From an uncultured Eubacteriales bacterium (GTDB lineage: Bacteria; Bacillota; Clostridia; Oscillospirales; CAG-272): a stretch of DNA of 25,979 nt. Shown here in pieces: positions 1 through 8,174 of the stretch. The notes beneath the pieces are model-generated. The model was not told the DNA's origin and searched no databases. It was given only the letters and a program-made list of their open reading frames with translations. Position numbers and translations under genes: made by a program. The DNA is taken from the NCBI GenBank assembly GCA_900554225.1, contig USGH01000009.1, positions 1 to 25,979 of the forward strand, read 5' to 3'. Positions within the stretch are counted from its first letter, which is position 1. Each line of letters opens with the position of its first letter.

Positions 1-294
1 GAGTACGTCGGGATCCTCATCTACGCCGAATCCGATGTGACCCTTGAGGTGTCGCGTGTGACGGCGGGCAGCGATACGGAGGACGGGGCGACCCTGTTGT
101 CCCACTTCCACCAGACAAACCAAACGACGACCGGCAGCAGATACAGTACCTATGTGGCATATTTCGTGGTGCTGGTGGTGATCTTCACGGCTTGTACGAT
201 TGCGCTGCTCAGCCGACGGGATCGTGAGGAGGCGGAACGGGCTGAAAACGAGGAGCCGCACCGGCATCCGACAGGTTCATACCATGTTCGATAA
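1..294 (+). CDS. C-terminal part of a single-pass membrane protein (5' end outside window)
   Basis: The reading frame is open from base 1 and ends at TAA 292-294, so only the last 97 residues are visible. The N-terminal part of the fragment is polar and probably extracytoplasmic. A hydrophobic segment (YVAYFVVLVVIFTACTIALL, about residues 54-73) follows. The end is a charged tail rich in Arg, Glu and His that begins with SRRDREE and would face the cytoplasm. It lies 15 bases before the next membrane-protein gene, so the two are probably co-transcribed. I do not recognise the family and no catalytic motif is visible; the topology is inferred from hydrophobicity. Confidence 0.6.
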   Translation, partial: EYVGILIYAESDVTLEVSRVTAGSDTEDGATLLSHFHQTNQTTTGSRYSTYVAYFVVLVVIFTACTIALLSRRDREEAERAENEEPHRHPTGSYHVR

Positions 295-309
295 AGAAAG
301 GGAGCGTCC

Positions 310-582
310 ATGAAACCGATTTTCTCAAAATACCGTGTTGCCGAGCTATGTATCTGTGCCGTCGCACTATTGGTCGGGTGCCTCTATCTCTGGACGCACA
401 TCCTGCCGCTTGGTGTCGTTTTGCCGATCCTCTTTGTCTGCTTTGCCATCGTGCCGATCTGCCGATTTTTGGAGGGAAGGGCAAACGGACTGTCCGGGAT
501 CGCGCTTTGGCTGCCGGTGCTCGTCATGGGTCTGGTCGCCGTCATTGTCCTTGTCGCGTGGATCACGTATCTGGCGGGCTGA
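310..582 (+). CDS. Small hypothetical membrane protein
   Basis: A 90-residue protein with start ATG 310 preceded by AAAGAAAGGGAG, a usable ribosome site. After a short basic N-terminus (MKPIFSKYR) there are three hydrophobic stretches, at about residues 11-27, 31-50 and 65-88, with a charged loop (RFLEGRANG) between the second and third. It follows the preceding membrane-protein tail by 15 bases and is closed by a terminator. No known family is recognised. It may assist the upstream membrane protein, but that rests only on adjacency. Confidence 0.6.
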   Translation: MKPIFSKYRVAELCICAVALLVGCLYLWTHILPLGVVLPILFVCFAIVPICRFLEGRANGLSGIALWLPVLVMGLVAVIVLVAWITYLAG

Positions 583-596
583 GCCTGCAAACGCAA

Positions 597-644
597 AAAA
601 ACGACCCTGTGCCGCATATTTCCATGTGGTATAAGGTCGTTTTT
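597..644. terminator. Bidirectional intrinsic terminator between convergent genes
   Basis: Arms AAAAACGACC (597-606) and GGTCGTTTTT (635-644) are perfect reverse complements. An inner stem (CCGCAT/ATGTGG) extends the pairing. The A-run and T-run serve both strands, so it can end the plus-strand pair at 1-582 and the minus-strand gene ending at 650. Confidence 0.8.
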
Positions 645-649
645 ATATA

Positions 650-1240
650 TCAGAGCAGCGGCTCCCGCATACCCGGCGCACACCGGAGAGATTCCAGAAA
701 CTGGAATGCAGAGGTGATCGGATACCGGATGGCGGTGTCACCGGAGCCAAGCTCCGCTTCCTTACCGGATGTGTCCGAAAGCAGGATCGAATAGCCGACG
801 GGATGCATCAGAAGGAGGGGCTTCCACAGCTTTCCGGCATAGGATTCCGCCATCGTTCCCGGATAACGATAGTGGGGCAGCGGTTTTTCCGGCGATTCCC
901 ATAGCGTCATGGCAGTGCGTTCGCCAAATGGGGAGAGAAACGCGACACGGTGGTGCACACGATAGGCAGCCGTTGGTCCGAAGCGCAGCACATCCTGCCG
1001 CCGCCATACGCCGAAAAACTTCACGGCATATGCGTCGTCCCGGGTTTCTACGGCAAAATCAAACGTATCTCCGCCGCGCAGAGGGAGAAACCACAGGGGA
1101 TGCAGAGGAGTAAACGTGTATTTCTTTTCCCGACAGACATTTTGCAGGCGCAGGACAAAGGAAATCCGTTTACAGACGAGCCGGATCAGAGGAAGTGCGG
1201 CAATGCAGAGGGCAATTGCGCCGACACCGAGCCAGAACAT
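650..1240 (-). CDS. Hypothetical protein with N-terminal membrane anchor
   Basis: A 196-residue protein with one hydrophobic segment at about residues 3-24 and a large soluble remainder, probably anchored in the cytoplasmic membrane. Its ATG (1238-1240) directly abuts the TGA of the transglutaminase-like gene (1241-1243) with no base between. The ribosome site GAGGGAAGG lies inside the end of that upstream gene, so translation is very likely coupled. The soluble part has many Trp, Phe and Tyr residues and no motif I recognise. Because of the coupling it probably works with the transglutaminase-like protein, for example as a membrane partner, but this is inference. Confidence 0.6.
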   Translation of the reverse strand: MFWLGVGAIALCIAALPLIRLVCKRISFVLRLQNVCREKKYTFTPLHPLWFLPLRGGDTFDFAVETRDDAYAVKFFGVWRRQDVLRFGPTAAYRVHHRVAFLSPFGERTAMTLWESPEKPLPHYRYPGTMAESYAGKLWKPLLLMHPVGYSILLSDTSGKEAELGSGDTAIRYPITSAFQFLESLRCAPGMREPLL

Positions 1241-2650
1241 TCAGCCTTCCCTCGCACCGTAGGATACCTCCGTTTCCAGAAGCTCCTTGCGGCAGGTCAC
1301 GTCGTCCGGATCGAGATAGGCGTCCGTGTATTCCGCTTCACCGCTCTGGTTGTCGTAGGGATCCAAGCGCATATACGTCTTTGCCGGGGACAGATCGGTC
1401 TGAAAGGCGGTCGCACAGATGTACCGGAAGGCATCGGTATGACAGAAATAGAAGTCCCAGATGGCTTCTTTGCCGCATTGATAGGCACCGCCGCCGACGG
1501 AGGGATCGCATTGCAGCCATCCAAACGGTGCGATATAGAATTGCGCCCAGTCGTGGGATCCGATGTGTCCGCCGGACTTTCCGGACAGCGCGGGCTTGAC
1601 GGAATTGCCGGACTGCCAGCGTGCCGGGATACCGGATATACGGGCGAGCGTGATGAAGAGCAGTGCCTGTACGCCGCAGTCGCCGCGATGGTTGACGGCA
1701 CAGTAGGTCGGAATGTTGTCGAAATAGCGGTATTGGCGCATGAAGGAGTAGCGGACGTTTTTCGTGATGTAATCGTAGATCCGGCGTGCGCGGACGAGGG
1801 GGTTCTTGTGGTGCCCGGTGATCTCCGCCTCCAGCATCCGTAAATACGGTGAGAATTGGATGTGCGGGAGCTGCTCACAGAGATATTCCGGCATATCCGG
1901 CTGCACTGCGTCCACCAGCTCCGGCGCGATTTCCCGATACCGTGCGGTATTCACGAACGACAGGGTGATCTCCGCCGTCTCGCCGTGGTAGTCGGACAGC
2001 TCCATGTAAGCGCAGCGGAGCACATGGTCGTCGATGCGCACGGGATGGGAGGACGAGAGGGTGCGGATGTCCGAAAGCTCCGGTGTGACGGCAGGATACG
2101 GCAGCCAGACCCGCAGTGTTTTTCCTTCCCGCACAAGGTTCGCCCGGATCGCTTCCCGCACGGTATACCGGATCTGTACCTTCCCGTATTTTTGCAGGTC
2201 GGCGATGTGGTTCTCGGTGATTCGATAGTCGGGCTGCGGCACGTAGGAGGGATCGGCGATCTGACGCAGATAGGTGTCGCACTGGGAGAGAATATTGGCT
2301 TCCGCGTCGTTTTCAAAATGAACGCCGCCCGCGCGATAGACCACATCGGCAAAGCCCATATCGAGAATGGCATAAAGATGCGCTGCGGTCATGTACGGAT
2401 GGTGCTGCCGCAGCAGCGAGAGCATTTCGTCAAAACCGATTCTGTAATCCTTTGAAAGTCCGTCGGCGATGAATCTCTCCAGCAGCAGCCGCTTGTGCAT
2501 AACGGTATCGGTGACGCGCGGCAGGAGTTTGTCGATCCGGCGGACCTCTCCGGCGAAATCCGCATTTTCGCGCAGCGCAGCGATCTCAGTGGGCAGCGGT
2601 ACGGTCAGATACTGTAGGTCCGTGTAGCAAAAGGGTTCATTCGGGAGCAT
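1241..2650 (-). CDS. Transglutaminase-like domain protein
   Basis: A 469-residue protein with no signal peptide. The C-terminal part carries a transglutaminase/protease-like core: Cys325 in RGDCGVQALLF, His366 in SHDWAQFY and Asp382 in CDPSVGG form the expected Cys-His-Asp triad with normal spacing. Residues 1-160 are mostly helical with no recognised domain; residues 160-250 look like the beta-rich domain that often precedes this core. Members of the superfamily act as cysteine peptidases, amidases or cross-linking enzymes, so the substrate cannot be named. Start ATG 2650 follows GGAGGACAAACCG. It is 71 bases downstream of the GyrI-like gene on the same strand and is coupled to the membrane protein after it. 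Confidence 0.8.
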   Translation of the reverse strand: MLPNEPFCYTDLQYLTVPLPTEIAALRENADFAGEVRRIDKLLPRVTDTVMHKRLLLERFIADGLSKDYRIGFDEMLSLLRQHHPYMTAAHLYAILDMGFADVVYRAGGVHFENDAEANILSQCDTYLRQIADPSYVPQPDYRITENHIADLQKYGKVQIRYTVREAIRANLVREGKTLRVWLPYPAVTPELSDIRTLSSSHPVRIDDHVLRCAYMELSDYHGETAEITLSFVNTARYREIAPELVDAVQPDMPEYLCEQLPHIQFSPYLRMLEAEITGHHKNPLVRARRIYDYITKNVRYSFMRQYRYFDNIPTYCAVNHRGDCGVQALLFITLARISGIPARWQSGNSVKPALSGKSGGHIGSHDWAQFYIAPFGWLQCDPSVGGGAYQCGKEAIWDFYFCHTDAFRYICATAFQTDLSPAKTYMRLDPYDNQSGEAEYTDAYLDPDDVTCRKELLETEVSYGAREG

Positions 2651-2721
2651 CGGTTTGTCCTCCGTTTCTAAGAATGGATGTTGGTCTTTTGGGAAAGCCT
2701 GGGCACGAGAGCCGCGTTTCC

Positions 2722-3213
2722 TTATTTGTCGGGATCCGCCTTCACGGGGAAGAACAGGTACATATCTCCACCACCCGGCGGCATGAAGTCGAACGGGCAG
2801 GCGGCAAAGGTCAGATCGTGCGTGTCGAGATACGCCATTACCTCACGGATCACGGCGGCTTTGTCCTTGCCCCCGCTCACAGGCGCGTATACGTAATCAA
2901 ATGCCGGAACGACCCATTTTGTGTATCCCTTCGGCGGCTTTGCGTCTACGTCGGTTTCGATCCCGGCAAGATAGACGACCTTTTTCGATTTCCGTTCGTC
3001 CGGCGGCAGGAAAGAGAGCGAGTCATCGTTCATCAGCCCCCATGCGCCCATGATCTCGCCGTCGTCGTCCTTTTTCGCAAGGTGCATGATGGACTTGCCG
3101 TAGCGGTTCATTCTCTGCCACAGCGCGTCCACGTAGCCGGGACCTTCATCGCTTGTGCCGACCAGACCGATCACGGCAAACGGCTCGAAGGTGCATTCTT
3201 TGATTTCAAACAT
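2722..3213 (-). CDS. GyrI-like / effector-binding domain protein
   Basis: A 163-residue stand-alone protein resembling the GyrI-like small-molecule binding domain (also found at the C-terminus of AraC- and MerR-type regulators). The features seen are an early GLVGTSDEGPGYVDALWQRM stretch, an acidic strand-rich middle (VVYLAGIETDVD), a GYTKWVVPAFDYVYAPVSGG region and an ending of MYLFFPVK, which matches the usual final strand of the fold. No DNA-binding domain is fused, so it may bind or sequester a small molecule rather than regulate directly. Start ATG 3213 is preceded by AGAGGAAATACC. That site sits immediately after the T-run of the tpiA terminator, so expression may depend on read-through. 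Confidence 0.65.
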   Translation of the reverse strand: MFEIKECTFEPFAVIGLVGTSDEGPGYVDALWQRMNRYGKSIMHLAKKDDDGEIMGAWGLMNDDSLSFLPPDERKSKKVVYLAGIETDVDAKPPKGYTKWVVPAFDYVYAPVSGGKDKAAVIREVMAYLDTHDLTFAACPFDFMPPGGGDMYLFFPVKADPDK

Positions 3214-3228
3214 GGTATTTCCTCTTAT

Positions 3229-3283
3229 AAAAAAACGGCGCAGTCGGATTCGGAAGAGAAATCCTGTGCAGCTGCGCCGTTTT
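3229..3283 (-). terminator. Intrinsic terminator after tpiA
   Basis: Reading the minus strand, AAAACGGCGCAG (3283-3272) pairs with CTGCGCCG (3243-3236) followed by a run of seven T (to 3229). The stem is GC-rich and the loop long. The T-run ends only about 15 bases before the start codon of the next minus-strand gene (3213). Confidence 0.8.
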
Positions 3284-3299
3284 CATTTCTGTGATTGGG

Positions 3300-4070
3300 T
3301 TATGCCTGGGCAGCGTCTACGATCTTTGCGAACTTTGCCGGAACGAGAGACGCACCGCCGATCAGACCACCGTCTACATCCACCTTGGAGAGCAGCTCCG
3401 CAGCGTTGCCGTCGTTCATGGAGCCGCCATACTGGATGGTAAGAGCCTCCGCGACCTCCTCGCCATAAAGACCGGAGACGACGCTGCGGATGATGGCGCA
3501 GACCTCCTCTGCCTGATCCGGCGTTGCGGTCAGACCGGTGCCGATCGCCCATACCGGCTCATACGCGATGATGACGTTTGCCATCTGCTCTGCGGGGATC
3601 CCGGCGAGGTCGAGCTTGGTCTGCATGGAGACGATCTCTGCCGTAATGCCGGACTGTCTTTCCGCGAGAACCTCACCGAGGCAAAGGATGACCTTCAGTC
3701 CTGCATCCAGAGCGGCGCGGACTCTCTTGTTGACGGTTTCATCGGTTTCGCCGAAGTACTGCCGCCGTTCGCTGTGACCGATGATGACGTATTCACAGCC
3801 GAGCTCAAGAAGCATAACCGCGGAGATCTCGCCCGTGAACGCACCCTTCTTTTCAAAATGCACGTTCTGTGCGCCGATGTGTACGTTTGTACCCTTGGCC
3901 GCTTCAATGGCGACGGGGAGGTCTACAAACGGAACGCACAGCACGATCTTGCAGCCGTCCTTACCAGCGCAAAGCGCGGCGGTTTCCTCCACGGCGACCT
4001 TTGCGGCGGACGGGGTCATGTTCATTTTCCAGTTGCCGGCGATCACAACACTGCGATGAGACTTTTTCAT
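3300..4070 (-). CDS. tpiA: Triosephosphate isomerase
   Basis: Interconverts dihydroxyacetone phosphate and glyceraldehyde 3-phosphate in the cytoplasm. The 256-residue length is normal for the family. Visible signature residues are Asn13 and Lys15 in AGNWKMN, His99 in IIGHSERRQYF, Glu171 in AYEPVWAIGTG, the flexible-loop glycines after it, and the phosphate-binding IQYGGS near residue 212. It lies 117 bases after pgk on the same strand and is followed by a strong terminator, so pgk-tpiA form a glycolytic operon. No ribosome site lies in the usual place ahead of the ATG: the closest purine block (GGGAGGGG) is about 30 bases upstream, beyond the pgk-tpiA spacer hairpin. Confidence 0.97.
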   Translation of the reverse strand: MKKSHRSVVIAGNWKMNMTPSAAKVAVEETAALCAGKDGCKIVLCVPFVDLPVAIEAAKGTNVHIGAQNVHFEKKGAFTGEISAVMLLELGCEYVIIGHSERRQYFGETDETVNKRVRAALDAGLKVILCLGEVLAERQSGITAEIVSMQTKLDLAGIPAEQMANVIIAYEPVWAIGTGLTATPDQAEEVCAIIRSVVSGLYGEEVAEALTIQYGGSMNDGNAAELLSKVDVDGGLIGGASLVPAKFAKIVDAAQA

Positions 4071-4150
4071 GATTCTATACCGATACCGGGAGAGACCGTG
4101 CAGCCCCTCCCGATCCTTTCGTAGCGAAAAATTCCATTCTGTCCGAACAC

Positions 4151-4183
4151 CGACAGACAGCGGTCCTCGGACGTAGTCTGTCG
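4151..4183 (-). other. Hairpin in the pgk-tpiA spacer
   Basis: CGACAGAC (4151-4158) and GTCTGTCG (4176-4183) are perfect inverted repeats, with an inner GTCC/GGAC pair. It begins five bases after the pgk stop and lacks a following T-run. It is therefore more likely an RNA-processing or mRNA-stability hairpin than a terminator. Confidence 0.5.
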
Positions 4184-4187
4184 AAAA

Positions 4188-5375
4188 TTATTTGTCCTGG
4201 AGGCAAGCGATACCGGGAAGCTCCTTGCCCTCTAAGAATTCGAGGGATGCGCCGCCGCCGGTGGAGATGTGGGTCATCTTGTCCGCGTAGCCGAGCTGCT
4301 CCACAGCCGCTGCGGAGTCGCCGCCGCCGATGATGGAAACCGCGCCGGAATCAGCGACAGCCTTCGCGACCGCACGGGTACCGGATGCGAAGTTTTCCCA
4401 TTCGGAAACGCCCATAGGACCGTTCCAGACCACGGTGCCGGAGCCGATGATGGTCTTGGAGTACAGCTCCTGCGTCTTTTCGCCGATGTCCAGACCCATC
4501 CAGCCGTCCGGAATGGAGTCGGAGTAGATGCGCATGAAGGTGGTGTCTTCCTTATATTCTCTGCCGATCACGTTGTCTACCGGGAGGAGGAAGTTTACGC
4601 CCTTTGCTCTTGCCTTAGCCATCAGATCGCGGGCGAGGTCGAGCTTGTCGCGTTCGCAGATGGAGGTGCCGGTGGTATTGCCGAGAGCGGCGAAGAAGGT
4701 GTATGCCATGCCGCCGCCGATGATGAGGGTGTCCACCTTTTCAATGAGGTTGTTGATCACGCCGATCTTGTCGGAAACCTTTGCGCCGCCGAGGATTGCC
4801 ACGAACGGGCGAGCCGGATCCTCCAGAGCCTTACCCATTACGGACAGCTCCTTCTGGATCAGATAACCGCAGACAGCCGGGAGATAATCTGCCACACCGG
4901 CGGTAGAGGAATGGGCTCTGTGCGCGGTGCCGAATGCATCGTTCACAAAGATGTCCGCCATGGAAGCAAGCTCCTTGGAGAACGCGGGATCGTTCTTTTC
5001 TTCTTCCGCATGGAAACGGACGTTTTCGAGCAGCATAACGTCGCCGTCCTTGAGCGCGGCAGCTTTGGCCTTTGCGTCCGGACCGATCACGTCAGCGGCG
5101 AGCGGTACTTCCACGCCGAGCTTTTCAGACAGTCTCTTTGCAACGGGTGCAAGAGAATACTTCATGTTGAATTCTCCCTTCGGACGACCGAGGTGGGAGC
5201 AGAGGATCACGCGTGCGCCATGGCTCATCAGATACTGGATGGTCGGGAGCGCACCGTTGATACGGTTTTCGTCGGTGATAACGCCGTCCTTGAGCGGAAC
5301 GTTGAAGTCGCAGCGGACCAGTACCCGCTTGCCGGCTACGTCGATGTCTTCTACACTTTTCTTATTGTAGGTCAT
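4188..5375 (-). CDS. pgk: Phosphoglycerate kinase
   Basis: Transfers phosphate from 1,3-bisphosphoglycerate to ADP in glycolysis. The protein has 395 residues, the usual bacterial length. Motifs in order are VLVRCDFNVPLKDG (about 18-31), SHLGRPKG (60-67), FGTAHRAHSS in the N-domain, VWNGPMGV with the ATP site in the C-domain, and the GGGDSAAAVE loop near the end. An in-frame ATG exists further upstream (5441), but it would lie inside the promoter. The ATG at 5375 follows AGGAGAGTTCC and gives the family's normal N-terminus, so it is chosen. A strong promoter lies 40 bases upstream, and tpiA follows in the same transcript. Confidence 0.97.
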   Translation of the reverse strand: MTYNKKSVEDIDVAGKRVLVRCDFNVPLKDGVITDENRINGALPTIQYLMSHGARVILCSHLGRPKGEFNMKYSLAPVAKRLSEKLGVEVPLAADVIGPDAKAKAAALKDGDVMLLENVRFHAEEEKNDPAFSKELASMADIFVNDAFGTAHRAHSSTAGVADYLPAVCGYLIQKELSVMGKALEDPARPFVAILGGAKVSDKIGVINNLIEKVDTLIIGGGMAYTFFAALGNTTGTSICERDKLDLARDLMAKARAKGVNFLLPVDNVIGREYKEDTTFMRIYSDSIPDGWMGLDIGEKTQELYSKTIIGSGTVVWNGPMGVSEWENFASGTRAVAKAVADSGAVSIIGGGDSAAAVEQLGYADKMTHISTGGGASLEFLEGKELPGIACLQDK

Positions 5376-5412
5376 AGGAACTCTCCTCATATATAGATTT
5401 TTTGCCGCTATT

Positions 5413-5441
5413 ACTATACCACAATCTCTTCCTTTTATCAA
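5413..5441 (-). promoter_or_regulatory. Promoter of pgk-tpiA
   Basis: On the minus strand, TTGATA (5441-5436), a 17-base spacer and TATAGT (5418-5413), with TGG just before the -10. The leader to the pgk ATG is about 35 bases and ends with AGGAGAG. Confidence 0.85.
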
Positions 5442-5581
5442 GACTTTTGGTGTAAAAATCGGTCGTTTTCAGAGAAAAATTTGCCATTCTCCGCGGCGGC
5501 GTCCCGTGGCGGATACCGTATTACCGGATGGAAGATGTGCCGCGGGAGAACCGTATGCTCTGGGACAAAAAGAGGAAGAAG

Positions 5582-5619
5582 AAAAAAGACGACATACGCC
5601 GAGGAAGCATATGTCGTCT
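5582..5619 (-). terminator. Intrinsic terminator of the FucO-like gene
   Basis: AGACGACATA (5587-5596) and TATGTCGTCT (5610-5619) are perfect inverted repeats. On the minus strand the stem is followed by six T. It lies about 120 bases past the stop of the dehydrogenase gene. The remaining sequence from 5442 to 5740 shows nothing else that I can support. Confidence 0.85.
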
Positions 5620-5740
5620 GTTCTTTCATCCAGTTGGGTGCGCAGGGATTTCAAAGAGGCATTGCACAAGCCGCCTCAGAGCGGTGTTTTGTGGGCAGAG
5701 CGACCGGACTTCCTGTGTGTATTTCTCCGATACCGGGAGA

Positions 5741-6883
5741 TTACATGAGCTTGCGGATCAGACCCTTGAGATCCTCAACGGAGGCTTCCTTCGGGTTGCC
5801 CGGTGCGCACGCGTCTGCTGCTGCGGACTTTGCGAGGAAGTCGAGATCCTCTTCCTTGATCGCCGGGAGCTTGGTCGGGATGCCTACATCGATGGAGAGC
5901 TGACGAACCGCGTCCACAGCTGCCTTGCGGTATTCCGCCTCTGTCATACCGGTGGTGTCTACGCCCATAGCCTCTGCGATGTTCTTGAACTTATCGCCGG
6001 TCACATCCGCGTTGTACTCCATGACGATCGGGAGCATCATAGCGCAGGCAACGCCGTGCGGGGTATCGTATACGGCACCCAGCGTATGTGCGATGGAGTG
6101 TGCGATGCCAAGTCCTACGTTGGAGAATGCCATGCCGGTAACGAACTGACCAAGTGCCATGCCTTCGCGGCCTTCTGCTTCATTGGCGACAGCGGCGCGC
6201 AGATTCTTCGAGATGAGACGGATTGCCTCCAGATTCAGACAGTCGGCAAGCTCCCATGCGGCACGGGTGGTGTAGCCCTCAATGGCGTGGGTCAGCGCGT
6301 CCATACCGGTGGAGGCAGTCAGACCCTTCGGCATGGTGGACATCATATCCGGGTCAACAATGGCGATATCCGGAATGTCGTTCGTGTCCACGCATACGAA
6401 TTTGCGCTTCCGTTCCACATCGGTGATGACGTAGTTGATGGTCGCTTCCGCTGCGGTGCCTGCCGTGGTCGGAACAGCGATGGTGAATACGGTGCGGTTC
6501 TTCGTCGGTGCAACGCCCTCCAGGCTGCGCACGTCGGCAAATTCCGGGTTGTTGATGATGATGCCGATTGCCTTGCCGGTATCCATAGAGGAACCGCCGC
6601 CGATGGTGATCATGTAGTCCGCGCCGCTTGCCTTGTATGCCGCCACACCGGACTGCACGTTTTCAATGGTCGGGTTCGGCTTGATATCCGAGTATACTTC
6701 ATATGCCATGCCCGCTTCGTCGAGAAGATCCGTCACCTTCTTGGTCACGCCGAACTTCACGAGATCCGGGTCAGAGGCGATAAACGCTTTCTTGTAGCCC
6801 TTTGCCTTGACGAGACCGGGAATTTCTTTGATCGCGCCCTTGCCGTGGTAGGAGATTGCATTCAGAACAAAACGATTGACCAT
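5741..6883 (-). CDS. fucO: Iron-dependent alcohol dehydrogenase, lactaldehyde reductase (FucO-like)
   Basis: A group III metal-dependent alcohol dehydrogenase of 380 residues. It closely resembles E. coli FucO, which reduces L-lactaldehyde from fucose or rhamnose breakdown to 1,2-propanediol with NADH. Shared landmarks are ADYMITIGGGSSMDTGKAIG (NAD loop), NNPEFADVRSLEG, PTTAGTAAEATINYVITD and the metal ligands Asp195, His199, His262 and His276. These stand at the FucO positions (D196, H200, H263, H277) shifted by one. ATG 6883 follows GGAGGATATTATACT. It is monocistronic with its own promoter and terminator, and no fucose or rhamnose genes are next to it. A broader alcohol or aldehyde substrate range is possible. 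Confidence 0.9.
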   Translation of the reverse strand: MVNRFVLNAISYHGKGAIKEIPGLVKAKGYKKAFIASDPDLVKFGVTKKVTDLLDEAGMAYEVYSDIKPNPTIENVQSGVAAYKASGADYMITIGGGSSMDTGKAIGIIINNPEFADVRSLEGVAPTKNRTVFTIAVPTTAGTAAEATINYVITDVERKRKFVCVDTNDIPDIAIVDPDMMSTMPKGLTASTGMDALTHAIEGYTTRAAWELADCLNLEAIRLISKNLRAAVANEAEGREGMALGQFVTGMAFSNVGLGIAHSIAHTLGAVYDTPHGVACAMMLPIVMEYNADVTGDKFKNIAEAMGVDTTGMTEAEYRKAAVDAVRQLSIDVGIPTKLPAIKEEDLDFLAKSAAADACAPGNPKEASVEDLKGLIRKLM

Positions 6884-6993
6884 AGTATAATATCCTCCAT
6901 AAACATAAAAAATGAATCGTATTCGATGGTTTCTTCGGCTTCTTTGAGCGTATCCGAACGCACAATATGCCGGATACTTTCTGAACCGACTCC

Positions 6994-7022
6994 ATTATAG
7001 CAGGTTTTTCTCCCTGTGTCAT
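6994..7022 (-). promoter_or_regulatory. Promoter of the FucO-like gene
   Basis: On the minus strand, ATGACA (7022-7017), a 17-base spacer ending in TGC, and TATAAT (6999-6994). The leader to ATG 6883 is about 105 bases; I recognise no riboswitch in it. Confidence 0.8.
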
Positions 7023-7245
7023 TATAAAGATAGTACAAAAATCACGACACAGACCAGAGAAATACAGAAAAATCCGCGCAAATCCGATTTGAAAGTTGAT
7101 TTATACAAAAATGCACCGATCTTTCTCCACAAAAGCGGCACAAACACGTAAAATGGGCGCAATAAAAAAGATACAAAAGCACGAATGCGCCGGTGAAAAG
7201 CGTGGATATATGGATACCTTTTTCCGGTGAGAACGGCAGATTTTC

Positions 7246-7274
7246 TTGACAAATATCGCGCTTTTTGCTATACT
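7246..7274 (+). promoter_or_regulatory. Promoter of the SCP2-like/GNAT/aminotransferase genes
   Basis: TTGACA (7246-7251), a 17-base spacer ending in TGC, and TATACT (7269-7274). A leader of about 138 bases runs to ATG 7419, which is preceded by GGAGGAAACC. The AT-rich spacer from 7023 to 7245 shows no gene I would call, and no recognised riboswitch is seen in the leader. Confidence 0.85.
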
Positions 7275-7418
7275 AAGAAATGGACTGGATGCATCGTTTT
7301 TTGTGCCGAAAAGATCGAATAAATATATGGATTTTCGCAAAAATCAATCTGCAATCCGAGTTTCCCGAAGTTTGCGGCTTTCCGACAAACGAATGATGAT
7401 TATGGAGGAAACCACCCC

Positions 7419-8174
7419 ATGAAAGACGCTATGACGCTTGCTTACATCAATCTATATGCCATTCTCGGCGCACTGCCTGCCCTGACGGAGCTGTCCGACG
7501 AAGCGCGTGCCATCCTCGGCGACACGGTACGCAGCATGACCATCGCGGTCAAAAACGGACCGGTCGCCACCATGACATTCCATTCCGGCAGATGTGTGAT
7601 GCGCGCGGAGGACGGCAACGGCGATATCCGACTCTCGTTTTCAACCCCGGAGAAGTTCAACGGCATGATTGACGGTACGGTCACACCGGTGCCGACGAAA
7701 GGACTGATCCATGTGGCGTTCCTGCTCGGCAAGTTCACAAAGCTGACCGATCTGCTCACGAAATACCTGCGTCCGGAGCCGTCGGATATGGAGAATCCCG
7801 CGTTTGCACGGATCAGCACCACGCTTCTGTTCGGCGTGATCGGACGGGCGGTTTGTCAGATCGGCAACCACGATACGGTCGGCATGGCAAGCGCATCGTA
7901 TATCCCGGACGGCGTGATCCGGCTTTCGATCGCGGACGGCCCCTGCGCAGCCATTACGGCAAAGAACCACCACCTTTCCTATAGCCGACGCGCACCGGAA
8001 AAATGCTTCTCGTATATGACCTTTTCCGATATGAAAACGGCGCGTGCCCTGTTTGACGGCAGAGTCAACAGCGTTGCGGCGATCGGCACAGGCGGCGTGC
8101 GGGTCGGCGGGATGATCTCGCAGATCGACAACGTGAACCGGATCATGGATCGCGTGGCACTGTATATCGGGTGA
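7419..8174 (+). CDS. SCP2-like (sterol-carrier fold) protein, function unknown
   Basis: A 251-residue soluble protein. Residues about 40-115 (GPVATMTFHSGRC, then DIRLSFSTPEKFNGMIDG and GLIHVAFLLGKFTKLTDLLTKYL) look like an SCP2-type lipid-binding domain. The C-terminal 60 residues (FSYMTFSDMKTARALFDGRV ... VRVGGMISQIDNVNRIMDRV) repeat the same pattern, so it may be a duplicated or circularly arranged SCP2 fold. Such domains bind hydrophobic ligands or occur next to acyltransferases. It starts the transcript from the promoter at 7246 and ends in a GTGA overlap with the acetyltransferase gene. The family assignment is from pattern only and is moderate. Confidence 0.6.
   Translation: MKDAMTLAYINLYAILGALPALTELSDEARAILGDTVRSMTIAVKNGPVATMTFHSGRCVMRAEDGNGDIRLSFSTPEKFNGMIDGTVTPVPTKGLIHVAFLLGKFTKLTDLLTKYLRPEPSDMENPAFARISTTLLFGVIGRAVCQIGNHDTVGMASASYIPDGVIRLSIADGPCAAITAKNHHLSYSRRAPEKCFSYMTFSDMKTARALFDGRVNSVAAIGTGGVRVGGMISQIDNVNRIMDRVALYIG

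Noticed and set aside
5375..5441. Upstream in-frame ATG extending pgk by 22 residues
   Set aside because: It would start inside the -35 box; the ATG at 5375 has the ribosome site and family N-terminus.
4080..5740. CGATACCGGGA recurring near 4080, 4208 and 5728
   Set aside because: One copy is within pgk coding sequence and the others lack common position or symmetry; likely chance in GC-rich sequence.
7022..7252. 76-residue minus-strand frame with a hydrophobic C-terminus between the FucO-like and SCP2-like genes
   Set aside because: TTG start without ribosome site, beginning in the plus-strand promoter and ending on the FucO-like promoter; the hydrophobic look comes from AT-rich sequence.
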